DNA of 64,000 bases from Cryomorpha sp963741985 (GCA_963741985.1 CAVUKD010000005.1:149209-213208); one strand, 5' to 3'; shown: positions 48,027-55,445, counted from the stretch's first letter. Made by a program: numbers and translations. Notes: generated from the letters alone by a model not told the origin.

Positions 48027-48040
48027 TTTTGAGGGGGGGG

Positions 48041-48169
48041 ACGGTAAATTGTATGAGTAGTGGCAGATTGCGTGGTAGTTTCCTGTCAAACCGCTACGCA
48101 GTTTGAGCGGGCTACAAACCTTGATATTTAGCACTTTGCCTGCCATTACTTATACAAAATGTTGTGCGT
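48041..48169 (-). other. attC-like recombination site, distal end of the right-hand run
   Basis: Left arm ATTGTATGAGTAGTGGCAG (from ~48048) mirrors the right arm TGCCATTACTTATACAAAAT (48140-48160), which ends in GTTGTGC (48161-48167). The outer left core is degraded (GGTAAAT), as may be expected for the last site of a run. A second small inverted repeat (CCGCTACGCAGTTTGAGCGGG) lies near the apex. Confidence 0.6.
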
Positions 48170-48225
48170 TCGTGCTTTCTTGATCACGAAGCAATGTAGG
48201 TTGATGTACGCAAAAATTGCTACTA

Positions 48226-48921
48226 TTAAGAGGATTTGAGCTCATCATTTTTTTCTTTGAATAGTATTGAGTCTTTACGAACCCAACGAATCATCAGAAG
48301 AGTGACAGCCAAGTACCAAACTCCAGTGAATATACCAACATGCGGGAATCCATGTACATAAGGTGGGTCAGGGAAATAGAAAAAATTAGCACCGAGGATT
48401 ACGACAATAGAAGTGAATATTCCAAGCCATCCGATGATTTTGCCAAACCGCTTATCCGAAATCATGTTTATTGCAAAAAAGAACGTTCCAATACCAACGA
48501 ACATATCAAAAGCTACGTCAAGGCCAAGAACGACATCCCAAATGCGATGTCCTAGAAGACTTGCGAGTTGTTTATCATCAATAGAGTATGTCGAGTAATT
48601 GATACTCATTTGAACAATGATCATCGCAGTAACCAATGCGCCTGCCAAAGCACTTAATATTCCTGCTAATTCAAGAGTAGGAGTACGTTTGCGAGCTTGT
48701 AAGATGTGCATCAGAGAAATGCAGGCAATTGCAAAGGCAGGTCCAAAACCTCCACCCAATATAATTTGAGGAATGCGAGGAAGTGAAACCAAGGTCATAA
48801 CCGGATAAGCAAAGCAGGCAAATAATCCCGAAATAATACCAATTTTGGCCCAACCTGCAATCATTACATTGTTTTGAGTGTTTGCCAGCGTCTGTTCTGA
48901 AGTGAGATGATTCTTTTTCAT
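48226..48921 (-). CDS. Six-helix membrane protein, cassette gene
   Basis: A 231-residue protein with about six membrane segments, among them 'IGIISGLFACFAYPVMTLVSL', 'LAGILSALAGALVTAMIIVQMS', 'VLGLDVAFDMFVGIGTFFFAINM' and 'IIGWLGIFTSIVVILGANFFYF'. It resembles DUF4386-type small integral membrane proteins in layout; that is a weak match. No catalytic residues. It is the only gene in its cassette, between attC-like sites at 48041-48169 and 49001-49136. Confidence 0.65.
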   Translation of the reverse strand: MKKNHLTSEQTLANTQNNVMIAGWAKIGIISGLFACFAYPVMTLVSLPRIPQIILGGGFGPAFAIACISLMHILQARKRTPTLELAGILSALAGALVTAMIIVQMSINYSTYSIDDKQLASLLGHRIWDVVLGLDVAFDMFVGIGTFFFAINMISDKRFGKIIGWLGIFTSIVVILGANFFYFPDPPYVHGFPHVGIFTGVWYLAVTLLMIRWVRKDSILFKEKNDELKSS

Positions 48922-49000
48922 ACGCTAATTTATTTTTTATTTTAATAGTTCAACAATAATCTATTCACTGCTCAATCAAGTTAGTATTTTCCCCCAGCAT

Positions 49001-49136
49001 GACCCACAACGGCATGGCTAAGAAACGTGCGGCTTTAAAAACCGAAAATCTTCCATCCGAGACGTTTTTTAAATTAAAGGTAATCATCTTCATTTTAACG
49101 GGATTCCGCATGTTTTCTTAGGTGATGTTGTGCAGC
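49001..49136 (-). other. attC-like recombination site
   Basis: Left arm CACAACGGCATGGCTAAGAA, then ACGTGCGG, pairs with the right arm whose minus strand is CACAACATCACCTAAGAA, then AACATGCGG. The gene-side core on the minus strand, GCTGCACAAC (complement of 49127-49136), is the exact complement of GTTGTGCAGC at the start of the same cassette (complement of 49580-49589). Its left arm is nearly identical to that of the next site. Confidence 0.8.
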
Positions 49137-49150
49137 GTATTTATTATTTA

Positions 49151-49570
49151 TCAGTCACTATTTATTCTAACCGACTCGTAGTCAATAATCATCACGTTGC
49201 GATCGAAGTCTGATATCTTCTTTGCTTCTCTCACCACCATATCCATCTTTAGCCAAGTTATCATTCTATTCTTAAATTCAATATTAGTGATTACGACTGG
49301 CACATTCAGAAGTTTATTAATTACAATTGTGTGTTCCGCAGTCGGAAGTTGCAATTCATATTTTTGTGGGTCGGCATTATACTTTACGAGGCTGTCAGAT
49401 TTGATTGTAGAGATTAGATTACTTCCTTGGTACAAGTAATAATCAAGTTTCGTTAAATCCGCAACACTATCCACAATTATCCACAGGCTTGATGTTTGCT
49501 CATTGGATTTTTGCGCGAGAGTTGATAAGCCCGTGAATAGTAGCAAAAGTATTATTAGATGAGTTTTCAT
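49151..49570 (-). CDS. Small secreted protein, cassette gene
   Basis: A ~139-residue exported protein; start at MKTHLIILLLLFTGLSTLAQ (49570), a plain signal peptide. The mature part carries no known domain: 'LWIIVDSVADLTKLDYYLYQ', 'YELQLPTAEHTIVINKLLNVPVVIT', 'WLKMDMVVREAKKISDFDRNVMIIDYESVRI'. The start is 10 bases from the recombination core and the stop 15 bases from the next, so the cassette is almost all gene. Function unknown. Confidence 0.65.
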   Translation of the reverse strand: MKTHLIILLLLFTGLSTLAQKSNEQTSSLWIIVDSVADLTKLDYYLYQGSNLISTIKSDSLVKYNADPQKYELQLPTAEHTIVINKLLNVPVVITNIEFKNRMITWLKMDMVVREAKKISDFDRNVMIIDYESVRINSD

Positions 49571-49579
49571 TTTTTTAAT

Positions 49580-49715
49580 GCTGCACAACGGCATGGCTAA
49601 GAAACGTAGGGCATTAAAATTACTAAATAAAGTATCAACCGAAAAGTAAGTATTTATGACAATATTAAATCAAGAGAACGATCTGCCCTATGTTTTCTTA
49701 GGTAATGTTGTGCGT
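49580..49715 (-). other. attC-like recombination site
   Basis: 136 bp; left arm GCACAACGGCATGGCTAAGA, then AACGTAGGGC, pairs with right-arm GCCCTATGTTTTCTTAGG, then TAATGTTGTGC. One side has extra bases, as in attC. Its gene-side core, ACGCACAAC (complement of 49707-49715), is complementary to the cassette start at 50504-50513. Confidence 0.8.
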
Positions 49716-49727
49716 TCGGCTTTTATT

Positions 49728-49886
49728 TTAGGTCGTTTGTTTCTTCCTTTTTCGGGTTTGTGGTTTCTTTTTATGTTCTGACTTATAATCCGATATAAAC
49801 TTGCTAATTTCTTTTCTGTCTTTTTCTGTCAAGGGTTCACTTTTTATAATAAAGTCAACTCCTTTCGGTTCTTTAATGTGTCCCAT
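49728..49886 (-). CDS. Small basic protein next to a GNAT, possible antitoxin
   Basis: A ~52-residue protein, MGHIKEPKGVDFIIKSEPLT, then EKDRKEISKFISDYKSEHKKKPQ with a Lys/Arg-rich tail. The ATG at 49886 comes one base after the stop of the GNAT gene, which makes it more likely than the ATG 27 bases upstream. No family or DNA-binding fold was recognised. The tight coupling to an acetyltransferase within one cassette resembles a two-gene toxin-antitoxin layout; that is an inference. Confidence 0.5.
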   Translation of the reverse strand: MGHIKEPKGVDFIIKSEPLTEKDRKEISKFISDYKSEHKKKPQTRKRKKQTT

Positions 49887-49887
49887 T

Positions 49888-50418
49888 TTATTTGGTTTTA
49901 AAGTATTTGTCAACTAATTTCTTTGCCGAATGTGTTGGAATAATCATTTTTTGTCCACCAATGTTAGAGGCTTCCAATGATTCTTCATAGTGTTTTATCA
50001 ACTTCGTTTTTGCTGTAAACGTTACGAAACCCTCGAATCCCAACTGAAAAGAAAGTTTACAGGCAAAGGCTACAAGATTACCCGCGACACCTTCGTAAAG
50101 TTTTTCTTTTCCTATGTTGAATGGGGCATTTTCGAGCAGGTTCATGAAAATATGGTCTGTTTCCCTTCGTATGCTTAAAAGACCTTGAATAATATCTGGG
50201 TTATCGACTATTGTCAGTTTGTAGGTTTCTTTTTTAAGATCGTTGAGTTCAGCTTTCCAATCAAAATTCCATCTGTTTTTCGTGGTTATATTTTTCAGGT
50301 CGGTTTTGGTTAGGATAGAAACTTCGGTTCGGAAACTATCGCCCGAAATAGTGTTGAAAATCGAGTCGGTCAGCCGGTCAAGTATAAAAGTTTGTTCAAT
50401 ATCTTTTTGTTTTTTCAT
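49888..50418 (-). CDS. GNAT-like acetyltransferase, cassette gene
   Basis: A 176-residue protein. The C-terminal half carries the GNAT pattern: 'LYEGVAGNLVAFACKLSFQLGFEGFVTFTAKTKLIKHYEESLEASNI', where the N-L-V-A-F stretch stands at the acetyl-CoA loop and the following helix/strand match the fold. The N-terminal half ('FILDRLTDSIFNTISGDSFRTEV', 'YKLTIVDNPDIIQGLLSIRRETDHIFMNLLENAP') supplies the first strands. The usual R/QxxGxG/A is reduced to EGVAGN. Its partner is the ~52-residue gene directly behind it; such pairs can be toxin-antitoxin systems that acetylate tRNA-borne amino acids, but nothing here proves that. Confidence 0.6.
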   Translation of the reverse strand: MKKQKDIEQTFILDRLTDSIFNTISGDSFRTEVSILTKTDLKNITTKNRWNFDWKAELNDLKKETYKLTIVDNPDIIQGLLSIRRETDHIFMNLLENAPFNIGKEKLYEGVAGNLVAFACKLSFQLGFEGFVTFTAKTKLIKHYEESLEASNIGGQKMIIPTHSAKKLVDKYFKTK

Positions 50419-50503
50419 CTATCCGAAGATACGAAATTTAGATGGCTTTTTGAGGGTTAACTTTTTAATAGTGTTTCTGCTAATTGCGAAAGTTATTTTT
50501 GCT

Positions 50504-50639
50504 GACGCACAACGTTTAGTATATGAAAAGTAGGCGATTTCGAAGCACTAAACTTTCGGTTAAGCACAAATTTTGATACGAGCCAAAAGCCTTGAATTTA
50601 CTACTATTTCGCCTATTTTTTATATACATTGTTAGCGGT
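50504..50639 (-). other. attC-like recombination site
   Basis: Left arm CACAACGTTTAGTATATG, then AAAAGTAGGCGA, mirrors the right arm TCGCCTATTTTTTATATAC, then ATTGTTAGCGG; three extra bases interrupt one side. The gene-side core (minus-strand ACCGCTAAC, complement of 50631-50639) is complementary to the start of the next cassette, whose ACCGCTAAC lies at 52031-52039. Confidence 0.8.
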
Positions 50640-50666
50640 TCGGGTTTCTTTCTTTTCAGTCCTAAT

Positions 50667-51149
50667 TTACAAGGATTTTAAGAATTGAATATAGGTTTCG
50701 GCTCTTGATTCTGCTATATGGTCAAAGGTGTAAAGGGAAACGCTCATTATTAGAAGTCCTACTGCAACACCTCTAATTAGTTCGTTACGCCAAAAAAATA
50801 TCGTCAAAGCTAAGCCAATAATAAAGATTGCTATTTCTACTTTTTTTATGATGTTGAAGCTCTTTATCACTTTTTCCATTCTTGGTATTTCTTCAACTTG
50901 GATACTTTTAGGCGTTTCTCTGTAAAAAGTGCTTACTCGTTCAATGTCTTTTGAAGTTCTAAAAATCACACCAACGCAAATGACTAAAAGCAGAATTGAT
51001 AATGGAATCGCAGAATAAGCTAATCCCTTTAGAAAGATTTTTTGTTGAAAGAGAAAAAAGATTGAAGATGCGATAAATATTATCGAAGCAATAGCACCAA
51101 CCGTGCATTGAGCTTTTTCACCATTGAAGTAAGCTATGATACTATCCAT
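50667..51149 (-). CDS. Uncharacterised membrane protein
   Basis: A 160-residue protein with four membrane segments, for example 'VGAIASIIFIASSIFFLFQ', 'YSAIPLSILLLVICVGVIF', 'VEIAIFIIGLALTIFFW' and 'VAVGLLIMSVSLYTFDHIA'; a charged cytoplasmic or periplasmic loop lies in the middle. No family recognised. It overlaps the gene before it by 8 bases, so the two are one operon under divergent MerR control. Confidence 0.6.
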   Translation of the reverse strand: MDSIIAYFNGEKAQCTVGAIASIIFIASSIFFLFQQKIFLKGLAYSAIPLSILLLVICVGVIFRTSKDIERVSTFYRETPKSIQVEEIPRMEKVIKSFNIIKKVEIAIFIIGLALTIFFWRNELIRGVAVGLLIMSVSLYTFDHIAESRAETYIQFLKSL

Positions 51150-51549
51150 TAGATTTTGATTTATTTATAGCTATGATAAGTAGGATGCCAAAAAAGTAGT
51201 GTGAAACAATCGCGGCAACTACTGTTGTTTCAGCTAATGAGTTACTGAAAATGCCTTCATCTTTCATTACCAACCACATAACCCAATCCATAGTAGCACT
51301 TGCCATTTGATAAAAAGCAAGGCCTTTTGCAACGCCCAAATGAGGTTTTTTTCTAAAAATCCAAGCCATATAACCCATTGTTCCAAGAGACAATCCGATT
51401 AATTTGGCAATCCAATGTCCGTCTGGGGATAAATTCCAACCTGTTGCTAATGGAATTATTGAAGGCGGTAGCATAGCGGCTGCGAAGTAGAAAAACTCCA
51501 ATATGGCAACTGCTGTAAATAGAAATTTTAAGTCCGTTAATCTGTTCAT
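51142..51549 (-). CDS. Uncharacterised four-helix membrane protein
   Basis: A 135-residue protein with four membrane segments ('FLFTAVAILEFFYFAAAML', 'WIAKLIGLSLGTMGYMAWIF', 'GLAFYQMASATMDWVMWLV', 'VVAAIVSHYFFGILLIIAI'). No characteristic catalytic or metal-binding motif. It is the first gene of a two-gene minus-strand unit and is divergent from merR, the classical arrangement for a MerR target. Confidence 0.6.
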   Translation of the reverse strand: MNRLTDLKFLFTAVAILEFFYFAAAMLPPSIIPLATGWNLSPDGHWIAKLIGLSLGTMGYMAWIFRKKPHLGVAKGLAFYQMASATMDWVMWLVMKDEGIFSNSLAETTVVAAIVSHYFFGILLIIAINKSKSNG

Positions 51550-51563
51550 AAGAATAATTTTTG

Positions 51564-51625
51564 TTGAAAATTCAAATATCTGTCTTATATTTGAAACCTA
51601 CAAGTATAGAGTATAGTCTATACTT
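51564..51625 (+). promoter_or_regulatory. merR promoter and palindromic operator in the divergent region
   Basis: TTG at 51564-51566, a 19-base spacer and TATATTTG at 51586-51593 give a perfect Bacteroidota promoter pointing to merR. Just downstream is a perfect dyad: AAGTATAG at 51602-51609 and CTATACTT at 51618-51625. On the opposite strand the dyad adjoins TATACTTG, one mismatch from the -7 consensus, in the direction of the membrane genes. The dyad is the likely MerR site. Confidence 0.7.
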
Positions 51626-51654
51626 TAAGTTTTTTTTCAACAAATAATCAGAAA

Positions 51655-52017
51655 ATGTTAATAAGTGAATTGGCGAAGCGGGTAGGTGTATCTGTTCATA
51701 CACTACGCTACTATGAAAATTATGGATTATTTAAGGGTGAAGCTGATAAAACAGTTAAGACAAATAATTACAAACAATATGATGAAAGTCTGATTGAAAA
51801 GATTCAATTAATTAAGGAAGCCAAGGAAATTGGCTTCACTTTGTCGGAAATAAAGGATTTGTTGGAAGATTGGTTTAACAATCAATTGTCAGTAGATAAG
51901 AAAGTCGAAGCATTGAAAACTAAGATTATAGAAATTGACTCGAAAATCAAACAATTCAAGCGTGTTAGAAAAATGCTGATTGAAGGAATTCAAGATGTAA
52001 AAGACGGTAAATGCTGA
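51655..52017 (+). CDS. MerR family transcriptional regulator
   Basis: A 120-residue regulator. The N-terminal winged helix is typical: 'MLISELAKRVGVSVHTLRYYENYGLF', then 'NYKQYDESLIEKIQLIKEAKEIGFTLSEIKDLLEDW', followed by a dimerising coiled coil ('KVEALKTKIIEIDSKIKQFKRVRKML') and a C-terminal end 'DVKDGKC' with one Cys. The single terminal Cys does not make a certain metal site. It is divergent from two membrane proteins that it probably controls through the dyad at 51602-51625. It is the only plus-strand gene in the cassette run. Confidence 0.9.
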   Translation: MLISELAKRVGVSVHTLRYYENYGLFKGEADKTVKTNNYKQYDESLIEKIQLIKEAKEIGFTLSEIKDLLEDWFNNQLSVDKKVEALKTKIIEIDSKIKQFKRVRKMLIEGIQDVKDGKC

Positions 52018-52030
52018 TTGGTTTTACCTG

Positions 52031-52133
52031 ACCGCTAACATTTTAATAAACACCACAGTTACGCTTTACCCCCCAAATATCACAAATAAGCGTACCTTTT
52101 TATTGTGGAGTGGCGTTTATTTCGTCTATGGGT
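52031..52133 (-). repeat. 98-bp attI-like element, copy B, with cassette junction
   Basis: The second copy of the element at 37544-37641, here at 52036-52133, joined on its left to ACCGCTAAC, the first bases of the cassette with merR. The copies differ mainly near the junction and at a short ATATC/TATCC stretch. In this copy TCTATGGGTG (52125-52134) is inverse-complementary to CACCCATAGA (52178-52187), a further palindrome beyond the conserved part. No integrase gene lies within the ~300 bases to the next gene. Confidence 0.7.
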
Positions 52134-52232
52134 GCAGTGGTCTTTCAGGTTCTTACGCCCCGCAAAGTACGTATTCTCACCCATAGAACAAATACTGCAC
52201 CCTACTCCCTTGGCTAGCGGCCTGTAGATCAT

Positions 52233-52319
52233 AAAAATTGCTGATAAGGGAGGGTACCTCGTGGCAGGCACCTAAGATGCACGTTGTTTAGATGGTACTT
52301 CCCCCCCTTATCGGTTTTT
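52233..52319. other. Large imperfect inverted repeat
   Basis: AAAAATTGCTGATAAGGGAG, starting at 52233, faces CCCCCCTTATCGGTTTTT, ending at 52319; most of the ~18 positions pair. The left arm is followed by a G-rich stretch and the right arm by no T-run. It may be a rearranged relic next to the attI-like element. Confidence 0.4.
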
Positions 52320-52433
52320 GATCCTGAAAACCGCCTGAGATCCATCCGATTCTTATACCTTTAGCGCCCATACCACCTCTTATTACACAAAATCCGCGAG
52401 GCACTCAGCCTAAAAATTAAAAACCATCTCCCT

Positions 52434-52655
52434 ATGCCCACACAGGTTTTCACCCTCACTCCAGATACGGATTATATTGCACTCGACAGCCTCCTGAAGC
52501 TTATGCGACTGGTGGGCTCGGGCGGCGAAGCACATGCCGCAATACAAGAAGGAATGGTGCGCGTAAATGGTGAAGTGGAACTCCAAAAACGCAAGAAAAT
52601 GCGCACCGGCGATGTCGCCGAATTTGAAAACCAACGAATAGAAATAAAGGCATGA
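52434..52655 (+). CDS. S4 domain RNA-binding protein (YbcJ-like)
   Basis: A 73-residue protein consisting almost only of an S4 RNA-binding domain: 'IALDSLLKLMRLVGSGGEAHAAIQEGMVRVNGEVELQKRKKMRTGDVAEF'. It matches the YbcJ-type stand-alone S4 proteins, thought to bind structured RNA. Its stop codon overlaps the ATG of the next gene (ATGA), so the two are translated together. Confidence 0.9.
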   Translation: MPTQVFTLTPDTDYIALDSLLKLMRLVGSGGEAHAAIQEGMVRVNGEVELQKRKKMRTGDVAEFENQRIEIKA

Positions 52656-52843
52656 CCGGAACGCTAAGGAAAGACATACCCATCGGCGCAGCCGTGGAAA
52701 TTGTGCTTAAGAAAGATCAGCGAACCGGTGTATTGACCGAAGGTGTTGTGAAAGATATTCTTACAAAATCTGCCCAGCATTCGCATGGCATAAAAGTGCG
52801 GTTGGAAGATGGACAGGTGGGAAGAGTGAAGCGGGTGCTGTAA
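52652..52843 (+). CDS. YwbE family protein
   Basis: A 63-residue protein with the YwbE signature: 'GAAVEIVLKKDQRTGVLTEGVVKDILTKSAQHSHGIKVRLEDGQVGRV'. It is a small basic beta-strand protein of unknown molecular role. It overlaps the S4 gene by 4 bases, and the pairing of two small nucleic-acid-type proteins suggests a shared RNA-related task. Confidence 0.9.
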   Translation: MTGTLRKDIPIGAAVEIVLKKDQRTGVLTEGVVKDILTKSAQHSHGIKVRLEDGQVGRVKRVL

Positions 52844-53295
52844 CCTTTTTCCACGGACCATTTGCTACCTCCATCGGTCGATAATCACGTGCACGTATCG
52901 CAAGAATAAACCTTGCGATACAGGTGTACCTCACACCTCAACTTTGCCTCGGGTATATCGCCAGCCTATCCTCAAAAAAAAGAAGATAGAGGTTATCCAC
53001 AATGGAGAGGGGCTCAAGTGCCCGCTTCAGAGGGTAAAAAATTGAATTCTACCGCCTTGCAACAGGTTGGAAAATTGGTGAATTAAATCTTGAAAGAAGG
53101 TACTAAAAAGAATTAAAATCCGTTAAATTTGGTGCAGGTTCAATCCGTGACAAACAAATTTTAGATGCCCCAAAGGGCATACGTAATGCGTGAAGAAGGA
53201 ACCGGTGCAACAGTGGTTTTGAGAATGATAAAAATTCAATTGGCCGCAGTTCCAATCCGGGGTTCCATGAATTCACGAAGGAGTAAGAAGAGATC
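52844..53295. other. Intergenic region upstream of the electron-transfer operon
   Basis: About 450 bases with no coding frame of protein character. It should hold the promoter of the operon that starts at 53296. An AAGAAGAGA stretch directly before the ATG is a plausible ribosome site. A tract at ~53038-53105 is very AT-rich. No riboswitch or RNA gene recognised. Confidence 0.4.
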
Positions 53296-54108
53296 ATGAA
53301 CAAAGTAACACATCAACTCTATATCTGGTCTATGGTCGCCATTGTGGTGGCGGTAACGATTTACCTTTCATATGTGGGGTACTCCTACTACCAGCTTCCC
53401 ATTGAAGAGCGCTTTTATCACCCGCAGTACGATTGGTTCAAGCCTTCGGGGGCCTATGGCCACGGTCTGGGAATACTCGGTACCCTGATGATTCTTTTTG
53501 GCGTGGTGATATACATCGCCCGCAAGAAATACGGATTTTTAGAACGTTTTATCCGGATCAAATACCTGCTGGAGTTTCATATCTTTCTTTGCAGCCTCGG
53601 CCCTATCCTGGTGCTGTTTCATACCAGTTTTAAATTTGGCGGTATTGTAAGTATCGCCTTCTGGAGCATGGTGGCCGTTGTGGCAAGTGGCGTGGTAGGA
53701 AGGTTTATCTACATTCAGATTCCCCGAAATATTCAGGGAAAAGAACTTGGAAAAGAGCAGCTCCTCGAAATGCGGCAGCAAATGATCGTTGAACTCAAAG
53801 AAAAAGGAAGTTTCAGCGAAGAAGAAATCGAGTCCTTGTTTGGCGAAGAAACCGAAAGCAGCGAGAGGTCGCGGTTTGTGAAGAAAATGCTCAAGGCAAA
53901 AGCAGTAAGCAAGCACCAACAGAAAAATGTACTGAAAGTGCTGAAAGAGGAACGCCGCATAGAGAAGAGAATCCGCAATCTCAATCGGATGCAAAAGATG
54001 TTTAAGTACTGGCATGTAATACACCAACCTTTTGCCCTGATCATGCTGGTGATTGTGATTGTACACGTGGGAGTAACGTTAGCACTTGGATATAAATGGA
54101 TCTTCTGA
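53296..54108 (+). CDS. Membrane-bound cytochrome b-like protein
   Basis: A 270-residue protein with five membrane segments. Conserved His residues sit within or at the edge of helices: 'YGHGLGILGTLMILF', 'EFHIFLCSLGPILVLFHTSF', 'YWHVIHQPFALIMLVIVIVHVGV', a pattern that would bind two b-type hemes as in cytochrome b561-like or ferric-reductase-like proteins. A ~95-residue charged helical insert ('EELLEMRQQMIVELKE' style) lies between the 4th and 5th helix. It is the first gene of the operon and overlaps the FAD/ferredoxin gene by 13 bases, so it probably links that enzyme to the quinone pool or periplasm. Confidence 0.65.
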   Translation: MNKVTHQLYIWSMVAIVVAVTIYLSYVGYSYYQLPIEERFYHPQYDWFKPSGAYGHGLGILGTLMILFGVVIYIARKKYGFLERFIRIKYLLEFHIFLCSLGPILVLFHTSFKFGGIVSIAFWSMVAVVASGVVGRFIYIQIPRNIQGKELGKEQLLEMRQQMIVELKEKGSFSEEEIESLFGEETESSERSRFVKKMLKAKAVSKHQQKNVLKVLKEERRIEKRIRNLNRMQKMFKYWHVIHQPFALIMLVIVIVHVGVTLALGYKWIF

Positions 54109-55445
54109 TGGATTTGATGTTTGAAGAAATAGTGTTTTATGGCCTCACCGGATTACTCTGCGTAGGTATCGTGGTTTTTTACGTACTTCGGGAGAAGCGG
54201 AAATCGCGGATCGTGGAGCAAAAAGTTGCCATCGCCAAGGAAGAAGGTCGCTTCGACCCCGTTTCCCTCCACCCCTACATCGATCTGGATGCGTGTATCG
54301 GCAGCGGCGCCTGTGTGCGGGCCTGTCCCGAAAAGGATATTTTGGGAATTGTAGATGGGAAAGCTACCGTCATTAACGCCTCGAGCTGCGTGGGGCATGG
54401 CGCCTGCTTTCATGCCTGCCCGGTAGAAGCCATCAGCCTGCGTATAGGAACCGAAACACGCGGCGTGGATCTACCCCACGTAAAACCGAACTACGAAACG
54501 AATGTAAAAGGAATATATATCGCCGGTGAACTTGGTGGTATGGGCCTGATAAAAAACAGTGTGGAGCAGGGAAAACAGGCGGTCGACAACCTGATGAAAC
54601 ACAAAAAACCGGTTAAGGATGGGGTGCTGGATTTGGCTATTATCGGTGCCGGCCCGGCCGGAATTGCCGCCGCATTGAATGCCAAAAAGCACAAACTGAA
54701 GTTTGAGGTGCTCGAACAAGACTCCCTCGGCGGCACGGTTTTTACCTTCCCCCGGCAAAAAATTGTGATGACTCAACCGATGGATCTCCCGCTCCACGGA
54801 AAGGTGAAGCTCTTTGATACCAGCAAATTAGAACTCCTCAAGATCTGGCAGAAAGTATTGGCTGAGAATCATATTACCATCAGGGAGAATTCAAAGGTTG
54901 AACATATCACGCCCCGCGAGGATGGCGATTTCAAAGTCGAAATTGCAGGAGGAGATAGCTACACCGCTCAAAACGTACTTATTGCCATCGGGCGGAGGGG
55001 CTCTCCACGAAAGTTGAACGTGCCGGGAGAGGAATCTACCAAAGTGGCCTACAGACTCCTCGAGCCGGAGCAAATTTCCGGTAAGAATATCCTCGTAGTG
55101 GGCGGTGGTGATTCTGCCGTCGAGTCGGCGATGCTCCTGATGGAAAACAATCATGTAACCCTCTCCTACCGCAAGGATACATTTGCACGCATCAAGCCAA
55201 AGAACAGAGAGAACATAGACCGGGCGATCGAAAACAAAGATTTGGATGTGATCTATAATTCGAATGTATTGGAAATAAGTGAAAAGGACGTAAAGCTGGG
55301 TTTTAATGGAAATGATAAAGAACAAGTACTTGAAAATGACCTGGTCTACATCTTTGCCGGTGGCGAGCTACCCATTCAGTTTTTGAAAAATGCCGGCATC
55401 ACCGTAGAAAAGAAATTTGGTAAAATTGTCAAGAAACACGGATAA
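54096..55445 (+). CDS. Ferredoxin-linked FAD/NAD(P) oxidoreductase
   Basis: A 449-residue protein with one N-terminal membrane anchor ('IVFYGLTGLLCVGIVVFYVL'). Next is a 2[4Fe-4S] ferredoxin domain with eight Cys ('CIGSGACVRACPEKD', 'CVGHGACFHACPVEA'). A thioredoxin-reductase-like flavoprotein follows: FAD site 'IIGAGPAGIAAALNAKKH', NAD(P) site 'ILVVGGGDSAVESAMLL', and 'ALGRRGSPRKL'-like closing loop. Electrons should flow between NAD(P)H, FAD and the iron-sulfur clusters. Overlap with the cytochrome b-like gene and the downstream multiheme cytochromes suggests a membrane complex feeding the periplasm. Confidence 0.85.
   Translation: MDLLMDLMFEEIVFYGLTGLLCVGIVVFYVLREKRKSRIVEQKVAIAKEEGRFDPVSLHPYIDLDACIGSGACVRACPEKDILGIVDGKATVINASSCVGHGACFHACPVEAISLRIGTETRGVDLPHVKPNYETNVKGIYIAGELGGMGLIKNSVEQGKQAVDNLMKHKKPVKDGVLDLAIIGAGPAGIAAALNAKKHKLKFEVLEQDSLGGTVFTFPRQKIVMTQPMDLPLHGKVKLFDTSKLELLKIWQKVLAENHITIRENSKVEHITPREDGDFKVEIAGGDSYTAQNVLIAIGRRGSPRKLNVPGEESTKVAYRLLEPEQISGKNILVVGGGDSAVESAMLLMENNHVTLSYRKDTFARIKPKNRENIDRAIENKDLDVIYNSNVLEISEKDVKLGFNGNDKEQVLENDLVYIFAGGELPIQFLKNAGITVEKKFGKIVKKHG

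Noticed and set aside
52137..52433. An integron integrase gene next to attI-like copy B
   Set aside because: I looked for it on both strands; the stretch holds only palindromes and no open frame of sufficient length.
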